Notes: generated by a model from the sequence alone, not told the origin. Positions 6,876-12,673 are shown, numbered from the stretch's first letter. The stretch is DNA of 12,673 nucleotides from Massilia sp. (GCA_028291845.1 JAQGNM010000014.1:1-12673); one strand, 5' to 3'. Translations and numbers: made by a program.

Positions 6876-7913
6876 ATGGATATCGAAGAATTGCTGGCCG
6901 CGGTCAGCGTGGAGGCGCCGTGCGGCGAGGACCTGGCCTTTTCCAGCGAACTCGATGCGATCGCGCGGGCGCGCCAGGCCGACGACCCCTCGCTCGAGCA
7001 GGGCGCCTGGGTCACGGCGCTCAAGGAAGCCGACTGGAAGTTCGTCGCCAGCGGCTGCAGCCGCCTGCTCAAAACGCGCAGCAAGGATCTGCGCCTGGCG
7101 GTCTGGCTGGCCGAAGCGGCCGCCAAGACCGGCGGCCTGCGCGCACTCGGTGAGGCCTTGCTGGTGACGGCGGGCCTGTGCCAGCGCTATTGGGACGGCT
7201 TGTACCCGCTGTCCGAAGAGGGAGACCACGAGCAGCGCATCGGCAACCTCGGCTGGGTGGCGGCGCGGGTGGCGCAACTGGCCAGGGAATTGCCGGTCAC
7301 CGAGGGTGCCGGCGCCTACTCGCTGAACGATTTTGTTTTTGCCCGCAGCCACGCGCCGGCCGAAGGCGGAGCGCCGACGCTCGACCTCGACGGCGCCCGC
7401 CGCCGCACCCCGGCCGCCTTTTACCGCCGCCTGTTAGAGGACTGCGCGTATTGCGAAGCGGCGCTGATCGAGCTGGAACGGGTGGTCGACGCCAGGCTGG
7501 GGCCGGACGGCCCTGGTTTCACGGCGGCCAAGGCGAGCCTGCAGGATGTGGTGCACTTCGCCGCGCCGCTGGCCGGCGCGGTGGAGCAATCAGGCAAGGC
7601 GGCGAATGCGGCAAATGCGGAAAATGCGGCGACGCCGAATACACCGCGGGCGAGCGCGCCGTCAGGCGCCGCGCCGGTCGTCGCGGCGCCTGACGGCCCG
7701 CTGCAAACGCGCGCCCAGGCGCTCGGCCAGTTGCGCGCGGTGGCTGCTTTTTTCCGCCAGACCGAGCCGCACAGCCCGGTCGCTTACCTGGCCGACAAGG
7801 CGGCGCACTGGGGCGAGCAGCCCCTGCACGTATGGCTGCGCGCTGTGATCAAGGACGACGTCATGTACGCCCAGCTCGAGGAGATGCTGGGCGCCCCGAA
7901 GCCCGCAGCCTGA
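6876..7913 (+). CDS. tssA: T6SS assembly protein TssA (ImpA family)
   Basis: The product has 345 residues. TssA proteins recruit baseplate and tail components and help prime polymerisation of the tube and sheath. The ImpA N-terminal domain starts at once, with the APCGEDL motif (residues 14-20) and then WKFVASGCSRLLKTRSKDLRLAVWL and YWDGLYPL blocks. An Ala/Pro-rich linker (about 238-278) joins it to a short helical C-terminus (AVAAFFRQTEPHSPVAYLAD, then WLRAVI), as in the shorter TssA types. GGGAGGA (6864-6870) is 5 nt before the ATG. It is the last gene of this T6SS arm and ends 9 nt from the convergent phasin gene. The linker carries a tandem repeat and a perfect inverted repeat, described separately. 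Confidence 0.93.
   Translation: MDIEELLAAVSVEAPCGEDLAFSSELDAIARARQADDPSLEQGAWVTALKEADWKFVASGCSRLLKTRSKDLRLAVWLAEAAAKTGGLRALGEALLVTAGLCQRYWDGLYPLSEEGDHEQRIGNLGWVAARVAQLARELPVTEGAGAYSLNDFVFARSHAPAEGGAPTLDLDGARRRTPAAFYRRLLEDCAYCEAALIELERVVDARLGPDGPGFTAAKASLQDVVHFAAPLAGAVEQSGKAANAANAENAATPNTPRASAPSGAAPVVAAPDGPLQTRAQALGQLRAVAAFFRQTEPHSPVAYLADKAAHWGEQPLHVWLRAVIKDDVMYAQLEEMLGAPKPAA
7602..7628 (+). repeat. Three 9-bp tandem repeats in the tssA linker
   Basis: Units GCGAATGCG, GCAAATGCG and GAAAATGCG follow each other in frame and encode an Ala/Asn-rich run (ANA-ANA-ENA type), with a degenerate fourth unit after. They lie in the flexible linker of TssA, where length change would be tolerated, and look like replication-slippage products. 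Confidence 0.7.
7658..7697. repeat. Perfect 15-bp inverted repeat inside tssA
   Basis: The arms at 7658-7672 (GCCGTCAGGCGCCGC) and 7683-7697 are exact reverse complements with a 10-nt spacer. They lie in the linker-coding part of tssA (about residues 261-274). There is no T-run, so it is not a terminator. It would form a very stable mRNA hairpin or DNA cruciform. It may be REP-like or chance in an Ala/Pro/Gly-rich linker. Confidence 0.75.
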
Positions 7914-7922
7914 GCCGCCAGG

Positions 7923-8486
7923 CTACGCCGACGGCCCCGCGCTCGCCGAATTGGCCGCCGGGGTGACTTTGGCGGTCGCCTTGCTGATCTGCTCTTCGAC
8001 GGTGGCCACCGCCTGGCGGGTGGCCTGGGTCACCTGCTCGTAGCCTTTGAAGGCATTGTCGATGGCGGTCTTGATGATTTCGACGGCGTTTTCCGAGCCC
8101 GGCTTGACGTTCTGGGTGACGTCGTAGATCAGCGCGGTGAGGGCGCTTTTCGCTTCGGCGATATGGGCATCGGCGGCATCGTGGAATTCCTTGCGGATGT
8201 CGTCGATGATCACTTTCATTTGTTCCTGGTATTCGACGGCGCCGCCGATATCCGGTTTGGCCTGGCTGGCCAGAGCCGCCATCGCCGCCCGGGCATCCTT
8301 GGCCTCGCGCATTTTCTGGCCGGCCGCCATGGCGCTGTCGACCGAACTGCGCGCGGTCGCCATGTTCAGCGCCACTACCTGCTCGACCCCCTGCACCGCT
8401 TTGCTGGTGAGGGCGTTGAAGGTCATCATCTGAAGTTCGAACAGGGTCTTGGTAGCGGATGCAAATTGCTCGGGACTGGTAAACAT
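7923..8486 (-). CDS. Phasin family protein (PHA granule surface)
   Basis: The product has 187 residues. Phasins coat polyhydroxyalkanoate granules and control their number and size. The N-terminus MFTSPEQFASATKTLFELQMMTFNALTSKAVQGVEQVVALNM is the classic betaproteobacterial phasin start. The rest is all predicted amphipathic helix with many Ala, and a low-complexity tail (KATAKVTPAANSASAGPSA). There are no signal peptide or membrane segments. I chose ATG at 8486 because GAGGAG (8493-8498) lies 6 nt upstream; the ATG at 8492 directly abuts that site, and still longer starts lack support. It is convergent with tssA, 9 nt between stops. A 113-nt gap separates it from the upstream minus-strand gene, enough for its own promoter, though I see no clear one. 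No functional tie to T6SS is implied. Confidence 0.92.
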   Translation of the reverse strand: MFTSPEQFASATKTLFELQMMTFNALTSKAVQGVEQVVALNMATARSSVDSAMAAGQKMREAKDARAAMAALASQAKPDIGGAVEYQEQMKVIIDDIRKEFHDAADAHIAEAKSALTALIYDVTQNVKPGSENAVEIIKTAIDNAFKGYEQVTQATRQAVATVEEQISKATAKVTPAANSASAGPSA

Positions 8487-8599
8487 GCACATCTCCTCGG
8501 TTGGTGCTGCGATGGACAACCTTGCTGCTACTCCTCCGGTACTACAGTGTTGCATCGATCGGCATGCCGTCGATTTTTATGATGTGATCTGCGCGACCA

Positions 8600-8812
8600 T
8601 TATTCATGAGCGACCAGCTTTGCGCAATGGCTGTCCCGATAGGGTCCCCGCCACTTTTCCCAGCCGGCGCCAAGCGGCGTTTGCGAGCAAACGGTTGCGC
8701 CGGTCAGCTTGCTGCGCCAGCTGAACCAGGGGGCCGGTTTTGCCGTCGCCTCCCCGATCGAAGTGATCCATAACAATGCCGACAATGCCAACCATGCCGC
8801 CGCCTTGTTCAT
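8600..8812 (-). CDS. Small exported Trp/Cys protein, function unknown
   Basis: The product has 70 residues. MNKAAAWLALSALLWITSIGEATA is a plausible Sec signal peptide with cleavage after ATA (residue 24), giving a mature peptide of about 46 residues. The mature part is Trp-rich (WFSW, GWEKWRGPY) with two cysteines (Cys42, Cys63) that could form one disulfide in the periplasm. Its ATG overlaps the stop of the histidine kinase by 4 nt (ATGA), and no strong Shine-Dalgarno stands alone before it, so it is probably made by translational coupling. The signal peptide and overlap argue that it is real despite its size. I do not recognise a named family. It is minus strand and followed by the phasin after 113 nt. 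Confidence 0.75.
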   Translation of the reverse strand: MNKAAAWLALSALLWITSIGEATAKPAPWFSWRSKLTGATVCSQTPLGAGWEKWRGPYRDSHCAKLVAHE

Positions 8813-10629
8813 GACGCCCCGACCGGTTCCGCCAGCGCTTTGGCTTCGGCCCGCTGCGGCGCCACCATCGGCAGCAGCAAGGTAAAGCGCGCCCCGGCGC
8901 CGGTAGCGCTGTCGAGTTCGATCCGGCCGCCGAGGATGTTGGTGACGATGTTGTGCACCACGTGCAAGCCCAGGCCGGAGCGCCGGCCCTGCCCGCCGCT
9001 GGTATAAAACGGGTCGTACACGCGCGACGCGATCTCGGCGGCAATGCCGATGCCGTTGTCGGCCACGCTGACCGCCACCTGCATGCCCGCTGCATGGGCG
9101 CTGATGCGCACCAGGCCGCCCTTGGCGCCGGCGAACGCATGCACCAGGCAATTTTCGAACAATTCCGTCACCACTTGCGACAGGGGGCCGGGGTAGCTGT
9201 CCATCGTCAGGTCGCGGCCGACGTCCAGTTCGAGCTTGATGCGCTGCGACTTGCCGGCCACCCGCAGGGGGGCGGCCAGGTCGTCGAGTAATTCCGATAA
9301 TGAAAAATGGCGCCGTTCGGCGCTACCGTGGTCGGCGGCGATCTGTTTGAAGCCGGCCACCAGGGTGGCGGCGCGCTTGAGATTGCGCACGAGTAAGTCG
9401 CCCGCTTCGCCGGCCTCGTCCAGAAAACGCTCCAGTTCGGAGCGGCGCAATCCCTGCGCCATCTGGCCGCGCAAGGCGTGGGTGCGCTCGGCCAGCGAGG
9501 TCGCCGCCACCACCGAGTTGCCGATCGGCGTGTTCAACTCGTGGGCGATGCCGGCCACCAGCACCCCCAGCGCCGCCAGCTTGTCGCGCCGCACCAGTTC
9601 ATCTTGCGCCTTCGACAAGGTGGCCAGCGCATCCGACAACTCGAGGTTGATGTGGTCGGCGCGTTCGACCGCCGCGGTCAAGGCGGCGGTGCGCGCCGCC
9701 ACCAGTTCCTCCAGATGTTCGCGGTGCAGCTTCAGCTCGCGCTCGCGGCGGGTGCGCAGGATGGCGATGCCGGCCAGGTGGGTGGCGCTGCCGATCAGGC
9801 GGATGTCGGTGTCCTGCGGCGTGCGCACTTCGCGGTAATACATGGCGAACGAGCCCAGCACGTTATCGCCGTCCGGCATGATCGGCGTCGACCAGCAGGC
9901 CCGCAAGCCGAACGGCGTGGCCAGGCCCACGTAGCGCTTCCAGTGCGTATCGACCAGGATATCGGGCGAAATTACCATTTGCTTGTTATACATGGCAACG
10001 CCGCACGATCCCGACTCGGGGCCGATATGCAAGCCGTCGAGCAGCGCCATGAAGGCGCTCGGCAGGCTGGGTCCCGAAATCGGCCGCACCGAGATGCCGT
10101 CGTCGTCGAGCAGCAGTACCGAGCACAGTACACAGGGGGAGAGCGATTCGATCAGGCCGTCCATCCGGTCGAGCACGCTTTTGAGGGGGGCGCCGACGGT
10201 GATCATTTCCAGGATTTCGCTCTGGCCGTCGCGCAGCCGCTCGGCGCGGACGCGTTCGGAGACATCGACCAGGCGGCCATGGACAAGCGCCTTGTCCGAC
10301 CCCGGCAAGCCGATCAGCGAAGCTTCGCAGGGTATGCGGCGGCCGTCCGTGTCGCACACGTGGAGGGGGAAGCGGCGGCTGCGGTTATCGCCCGCCGAGA
10401 TCAACTGCGCCGCCAGCAGTTCGCGCGAACTGCGTCCGTCCGGCTGCTGGTCGGGGCACAGTTGATCGAGGCGCATCGTCAGCAGCTGGGCCTGCGTCCT
10501 GCCCAGCAGGGTTTCGGTGGGCACATTGACGTCAAGCAGCAAGCCGGTGCCGAGGTCGACCAGCATGCAGGGGTCGCTCGACTGCATCAGCATCGCATGG
10601 TAGTTGACGGTGAGGGCAGTGACGTCCAT
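8809..10629 (-). CDS. Soluble PAS-GAF sensor histidine kinase
   Basis: The product has 606 residues. Order: PAS-like domain (about 8-127, ending in the VDVSERVRAERLR linker); GAF domain (about 135-292, with GSCGVAMYNKQMVI and GLRACWSTPI blocks as in GAF sensors of GGDEF/EAL proteins); coiled coil (about 293-350); DHp domain with the H-box AGIAHELNTPIGNS, phosphoacceptor His363; and an HATPase domain with N-box LFENCLVHAF, G1 box DNGIGI (from Asp524) and G2 box GLGL (552-555). All catalytic boxes look intact. No transmembrane segment or signal peptide is present, so it senses an intracellular cue. No response regulator is adjacent, making it an orphan kinase. ATG at 10629 follows the HMA-protein stop by 21 nt, with a weak Shine-Dalgarno. 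The 3' end overlaps the small exported protein. Confidence 0.93.
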   Translation of the reverse strand: MDVTALTVNYHAMLMQSSDPCMLVDLGTGLLLDVNVPTETLLGRTQAQLLTMRLDQLCPDQQPDGRSSRELLAAQLISAGDNRSRRFPLHVCDTDGRRIPCEASLIGLPGSDKALVHGRLVDVSERVRAERLRDGQSEILEMITVGAPLKSVLDRMDGLIESLSPCVLCSVLLLDDDGISVRPISGPSLPSAFMALLDGLHIGPESGSCGVAMYNKQMVISPDILVDTHWKRYVGLATPFGLRACWSTPIMPDGDNVLGSFAMYYREVRTPQDTDIRLIGSATHLAGIAILRTRRERELKLHREHLEELVAARTAALTAAVERADHINLELSDALATLSKAQDELVRRDKLAALGVLVAGIAHELNTPIGNSVVAATSLAERTHALRGQMAQGLRRSELERFLDEAGEAGDLLVRNLKRAATLVAGFKQIAADHGSAERRHFSLSELLDDLAAPLRVAGKSQRIKLELDVGRDLTMDSYPGPLSQVVTELFENCLVHAFAGAKGGLVRISAHAAGMQVAVSVADNGIGIAAEIASRVYDPFYTSGGQGRRSGLGLHVVHNIVTNILGGRIELDSATGAGARFTLLLPMVAPQRAEAKALAEPVGAS

Positions 10630-10650
10630 GGTCGCGCGCTCGGGGGCGGT

Positions 10651-10848
10651 TCAGACCTCGGTGGCCGTGAAACCTTCTTCGTCGAGGCGCGCCAGGATGT
10701 CGGCGGTGGCGGCGCGGCTGTCGATGGCGGCTTTTTTGTGGTCGATGTCGACCTCGACACGGGCATCCGGGTCGAGTTCGTGCACGGCTTCGGTGATCGC
10801 GCGCGCGCAATGGCCGCAACTGATGGTGGGAATCTGGAGCGTGAGCAT
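10651..10848 (-). CDS. Heavy-metal-associated (HMA) domain protein, CopZ-like
   Basis: The product is 65 residues, a single ferredoxin-like HMA domain. The metal site is ISCGHC (Cys11, Cys14) after a short beta strand, followed by ARAITEAVHELDPDARVEVDID, the expected helix and second strand. Such proteins shuttle Cu(I), or other soft metals, to P-type ATPases or regulators. The usual Met two before the first Cys is Ile here, a common variation. ATG at 10848 has AAGGAA about 6 nt upstream. It is the first gene of the minus-strand run and is followed at 21 nt by the histidine kinase, so they are probably cotranscribed. No copper ATPase or CueR-type regulator is in the window. Metal identity cannot be told from the sequence. 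Confidence 0.88.
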   Translation of the reverse strand: MLTLQIPTISCGHCARAITEAVHELDPDARVEVDIDHKKAAIDSRAATADILARLDEEGFTATEV

Positions 10849-10928
10849 GGCATTCCTTGTGACGGGGGAGCGAGATCCAGTGTAGCTGATTGGCGCTCGC
10901 AGTGCGCGCCGCTAGAAACTGAACGCTG

Positions 10929-10968
10929 AAAAACAAAACGCCGCAGTTCTCTGACGAGAAATGCGGCG
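10929..10968 (-). terminator. Third (distal) tandem terminator of the tRNA-Leu unit
   Basis: A 30-nt hairpin (10939-10968) has a 13-position stem with one internal mismatch and a 4-nt loop. On the minus strand it is followed by TTTTGTTTTT. It is identical in its 30 hairpin bases to the two copies at 10991 and 11043. It is the last barrier before the HMA gene, which is transcribed in the same direction. Confidence 0.8.
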
Positions 10969-10979
10969 TAGGAAGCGCT

Positions 10980-11020
10980 AAAAACCAAAACGCCGCAGTT
11001 CTCTGACGAGAAATGCGGCG
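10980..11020 (-). terminator. Second tandem terminator of the tRNA-Leu unit
   Basis: The same 30-nt hairpin (10991-11020) as its neighbours, with a minus-strand tail TTTTGGTTTTT. The period to both neighbours is exactly 52 bp. Confidence 0.85.
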
Positions 11021-11031
11021 TAGGAAGAGCT

Positions 11032-11072
11032 AAAAACCAAAACGCCGCAGTTCTCTGACGAGAAATGCGGCG
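11032..11072 (-). terminator. First (proximal) terminator after tRNA-Leu
   Basis: The 30-nt hairpin 11043-11072 lies about 43 nt beyond the tRNA 3' end and has a minus-strand tail TTTTGGTTTTT. It also has TTTT (11073-11076) on the plus side, so this copy could work in both directions. Confidence 0.88.
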
Positions 11073-11114
11073 TTTTGCTGCTGCCTTAAAACTATACGGA
11101 AAACATCCGGTAGT

Positions 11115-11199
11115 TGGTGCCCACGGAGGGACTCGAACCCCCACACCTTGCGGCACATGGACCTGAACCATGCGCGTCTACCAATTCCGCCACGTGGGC
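11115..11199 (-). tRNA. tRNA-Leu (anticodon CAG), distal copy
   Basis: The 85-nt gene includes an encoded CCA (11115-11117). The acceptor stem pairs GCCCACG with CGTGGGC. The anticodon loop TTCAGGT gives CAG (11163-11165), reading CUG. A class II variable arm and the T-loop GGTTCGAGTCC are present. It is identical to the copy at 11308-11392. A short CGGA/TCCG hairpin in the trailer and then the triple terminator follow. Confidence 0.97.
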
Positions 11200-11224
11200 A
11201 CTGAGATTGCAACCTGCTCAAACT

Positions 11225-11256
11225 AAAACGCCGCAATCTGAACTGCGATCACGGCG
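11225..11256 (-). terminator. Terminator between the two tRNA-Leu genes
   Basis: On the minus strand the arms CGCCGTGATC (11256-11247) and GATTGCGGCG (11238-11229) form a 10-bp stem with two G-U wobbles and an 8-nt loop, then TTTTAGTTT. Its outer bases resemble the 52-bp array hairpins, suggesting common origin. It would partly end transcripts from the upstream tRNA copy. Confidence 0.65.
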
Positions 11257-11307
11257 CAATATTTACTACATACTTACTACAAACAACTGCGGAAACACTT
11301 CCGGTAG

Positions 11308-11392
11308 TGGTGCCCACGGAGGGACTCGAACCCCCACACCTTGCGGCACATGGACCTGAACCATGCGCGTCTACCAATTCCGCCACGTGGGC
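11308..11392 (-). tRNA. tRNA-Leu (anticodon CAG), promoter-proximal copy
   Basis: Same 85-nt sequence as the copy at 11115-11199, 193 bp away, with CCA encoded (11308-11310) and anticodon CAG at 11356-11358. The trailer holds CGGAA-GTG-TTCCG-type pairing, also seen in degenerate form after the other copy, so the duplicated unit included the 3' flank. CUG is the expected main Leu codon in this GC-rich genome, which fits having two genes. Confidence 0.97.
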
Positions 11393-11755
11393 ACTGTTAC
11401 TGCTTACAACTGCCGGCGTTGCCGCCAACTTCTGCTATCATACTGGTCTTTGATGTTTTGCGCCAGACTAACTTTCGTTACTCTTGACCGCAACCATCGA
11501 CCAATCTGCTGCGCTTGTATTGCAACTGCGTCTTGCGCTGCGACCGAGGGTTGCCGCGAAAGACCGAAATTATAGCGGAACAAATTGAAATGTCAAAGTG
11601 TCGAAAAACGCTTTTTTCGGCTGACGATTTGACAAGCGCTGCGTTAGGCGATTCGTGGTGTACTCCGTTACACTATGCAAAATGGCGTGTCAATCTACTC
11701 ACTCAGTGAACCGGACGTCTACCGTGAGCACTGTCAAATAATTTAAGAAAACGAT
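11393..11755. other. 363-nt gap between tRNA-Leu and rnr
   Basis: No credible protein gene. It holds the minus-strand consensus promoter and the tRNA leader, which contains a small GGCG-GCAA-CGCC hairpin near the tRNA. It also has an inverted pair TGTCAAA (11591-11597) and TTTGACA (11628-11634), enclosing a CGAAAAA/TTTTTCG hairpin (11602-11619). The plus-strand TTGACA (11629-11634) has no good -10 at standard spacing. TACACT (11669-11674) is a weak -10 candidate for rnr, whose promoter I cannot fix. Confidence 0.6.
11569..11596 (-). promoter_or_regulatory. Consensus sigma-70 promoter toward the tRNA-Leu genes
   Basis: On the minus strand TTGACA (11596-11591) and TATAAT (11574-11569) match both hexamers exactly, with a 16-nt spacer. 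Initiation near 11562 would give a leader of about 170 nt before the first tRNA. A second possible -10, TATGAT (11442-11437), lies closer to the tRNA but has no good -35. Confidence 0.75.
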
Positions 11756-12673
11756 TTGAACCAACCTACCCATACCATTCCCAGCCGCGAGGATATTCTC
11801 GGCATCTTCCGCGACGCCCAGTCGCCACTCGACGCCAACGCCCTGGCGCGCGCCCTGAAGGTCGACGAGGACGCCATCCACGTGCTGACGCGTCGCCTGA
11901 ACGCCATGGAGCGCGACGGCCAGCTCGAGTCCGACCAGGCCGGGCATTATGCCTTGGCCGACCACTCCGGCTTTGTCGCCGGCAAGGTCAGCGCCCACCG
12001 CGACGGCTTCGGCTTCGTCATCCCCGACGAGCCCGGCGAGGACTTGTTCCTCAATGACAAAGAAATGCAAAAAGTCTTGCACGGCGACAAAGTGCTGGCC
12101 CGTATCACCGGCACCGACCGCCGCGGCCGCAAGGAAGCAACCATCGTCGAAGTGGTCTCGCGCGCCAACAGCCACGTCATCGGCCGCCTGCTCAACGAAA
12201 ACGGCGTGTGGCTGATCGCCCCCGAGGACAAGCGTATCGGCCAGGATATCCTGGTGGCCGGCACTCCCGGCAAGGCCAAGACCGGCCAGATCGTCAGCGT
12301 CGAGCTGGTCGACCAGCCGTCCCGTTTCAAGCAGCCCACCGGCCGCGTGGTCGAGGTGCTGGGCGACCTCGACGATCCGGGCATGGAAATCGAAATCGCC
12401 GTGCGCAAATTCGGCGTGCCGCACATCTTTTCCGAAGGCGCCCTGAATCAGGCCGCCAAGCTGCCGGCCGAGGTGAAGGATCCCGATCTGGCCGACCGCG
12501 TCGACCTGCGCGACGTGCCGCTCGTGACCATCGACGGCGAAGACGCGCGCGACTTCGACGATGCCGTGTATTGCGAACCGGTGCAGATCGATGGCGAAAA
12601 CTGTTTCCGCCTGCTGGTCGCGATTGCCGACGTCAGCCATTACGTCAAGCCCAACGATGCCCTCGATGGCGAC
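11756..12673 (+). CDS. rnr: Ribonuclease R (exoribonuclease II family), N-terminal part
   Basis: 306 codons are visible; the gene leaves the right edge. RNase R is a processive 3'-5' exoribonuclease that degrades structured RNA and acts in rRNA and tmRNA quality control. Order: winged-helix HTH (about 8-70, IPSREDILGIF... to GHYAL); first cold-shock/OB domain (about 75-140, GFVAGKVSAHRDGFGFVIPD); second OB domain (about 145-225); start of the RNB domain with the acidic motif DGEDARDFDD (260-269), where Asp260, 266, 268 and 269 match the magnesium-binding and catalytic aspartates known from E. coli RNase R. The start is TTG at 11756: an in-frame TAA lies at 11744-11746, and the next Met (about residue 50) would cut into the HTH domain. 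The Shine-Dalgarno (AAGAAAA) is weak. Confidence 0.95.
   Translation, partial: MNQPTHTIPSREDILGIFRDAQSPLDANALARALKVDEDAIHVLTRRLNAMERDGQLESDQAGHYALADHSGFVAGKVSAHRDGFGFVIPDEPGEDLFLNDKEMQKVLHGDKVLARITGTDRRGRKEATIVEVVSRANSHVIGRLLNENGVWLIAPEDKRIGQDILVAGTPGKAKTGQIVSVELVDQPSRFKQPTGRVVEVLGDLDDPGMEIEIAVRKFGVPHIFSEGALNQAAKLPAEVKDPDLADRVDLRDVPLVTIDGEDARDFDDAVYCEPVQIDGENCFRLLVAIADVSHYVKPNDALDGD

Larger units (their letters stand above)
10935..11072. repeat. Tandem array, 52-bp period, three hairpin units
   Basis: Units begin at 10935, 10987 and 11039 (AAAACGCCGCAG...). The first two complete 52-bp units differ at a single base (C at 10976, A at 11028); the third keeps the 30-nt hairpin and then diverges. 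Each unit is a terminator. Near identity points to recent duplication by slippage or unequal exchange. Confidence 0.92.

Noticed and set aside
2790..7352. 1520-codon open frame on the minus strand across tssC to tssA
   Set aside because: It lies wholly antisense to well-recognised T6SS genes, has no family motifs, and is Arg/Gly/Ala/His-rich low-quality protein. Long antisense frames are normal in GC-rich coding DNA.
8487..8555. N-terminal extension of the phasin up to 8555
   Set aside because: The extra residues are not phasin-like, and GAGGAG at 8493-8498 is placed for the ATG at 8486.
8554..8578. Hairpin with five Ts on the plus strand upstream of the phasin gene
   Set aside because: The stem is short and bulged, and no plus-strand gene ends near it, so a terminator role is not supported.
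9478..10929. 483-codon plus-strand frame over the histidine kinase and HMA genes
   Set aside because: It is antisense to two genes with clear domain motifs and has no recognisable domain; it is a codon-bias shadow.
10935..11072. CRISPR array or attachment-site repeats
   Set aside because: The repeats are self-complementary hairpins with T-rich tails; the sequence between them is itself repeated, so there are no unique spacers. No cas or integrase gene is present.
11363..11709. Two small plus-strand frames in the tRNA-rnr gap
   Set aside because: One starts within the antisense of a tRNA. Neither has a good ribosome-binding site, domain or signal peptide, and the stretch is explained by promoter and leader sequence.

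Overview
The window is GC-rich and reads as the chromosome of a betaproteobacterium, most likely Oxalobacteraceae (Massilia, Duganella or Janthinobacterium type). The grounds are protein style, a PHA-granule phasin, an Hcp1-type type VI secretion system (T6SS) and a tRNA-Leu pair upstream of rnr. This placement is an inference from sequence character; no database was searched.

Region 1 (1-7913) is part of a T6SS cluster. A truncated tssL (membrane complex) points left. Divergently, a TPR-type lipoprotein gene is followed by tssB-tssC (contractile sheath), hcp (inner tube), tssE (baseplate), tssH/clpV (sheath-recycling AAA+ ATPase) and tssA (assembly and priming). The usual baseplate genes tssF and tssG are absent between tssE and tssH, and vgrG, tssJ, tssK and tssM are not in view. 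Two strong intrinsic terminators lie almost against the ribosome-binding sites of tssB and tssE. They probably set relative expression, above all the excess of Hcp. The tssA linker carries a short tandem repeat and a perfect 15-bp inverted repeat.

Region 2 (7923-10848) is on the minus strand. In transcription order it holds a small CxxC heavy-metal-binding (HMA) protein, a soluble PAS-GAF histidine kinase without an adjacent response regulator, a 70-residue exported Trp/Cys protein whose start overlaps the kinase stop, and, after a gap, a phasin convergent with tssA. The HMA-kinase-exported protein trio is the least conventional group here.

Region 3 (10849-11755) is an RNA-gene and control region. 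Two identical minus-strand tRNA-Leu(CAG) genes each have their own terminator. The distal one is followed by three near-identical terminators in a 52-bp tandem array. A promoter with consensus -35 and -10 hexamers reads toward the tRNAs and would give a leader of about 170 nt.

Region 4 (11756-12673) is the first 306 codons of rnr (RNase R), starting at TTG and running off the end.

I did not find a clearly new multigene system. The points most worth a second look are the terminator/SD arrangement in the T6SS operon, the metal-binding/kinase/exported-protein trio, the inverted repeat in tssA and the triple tRNA terminator.
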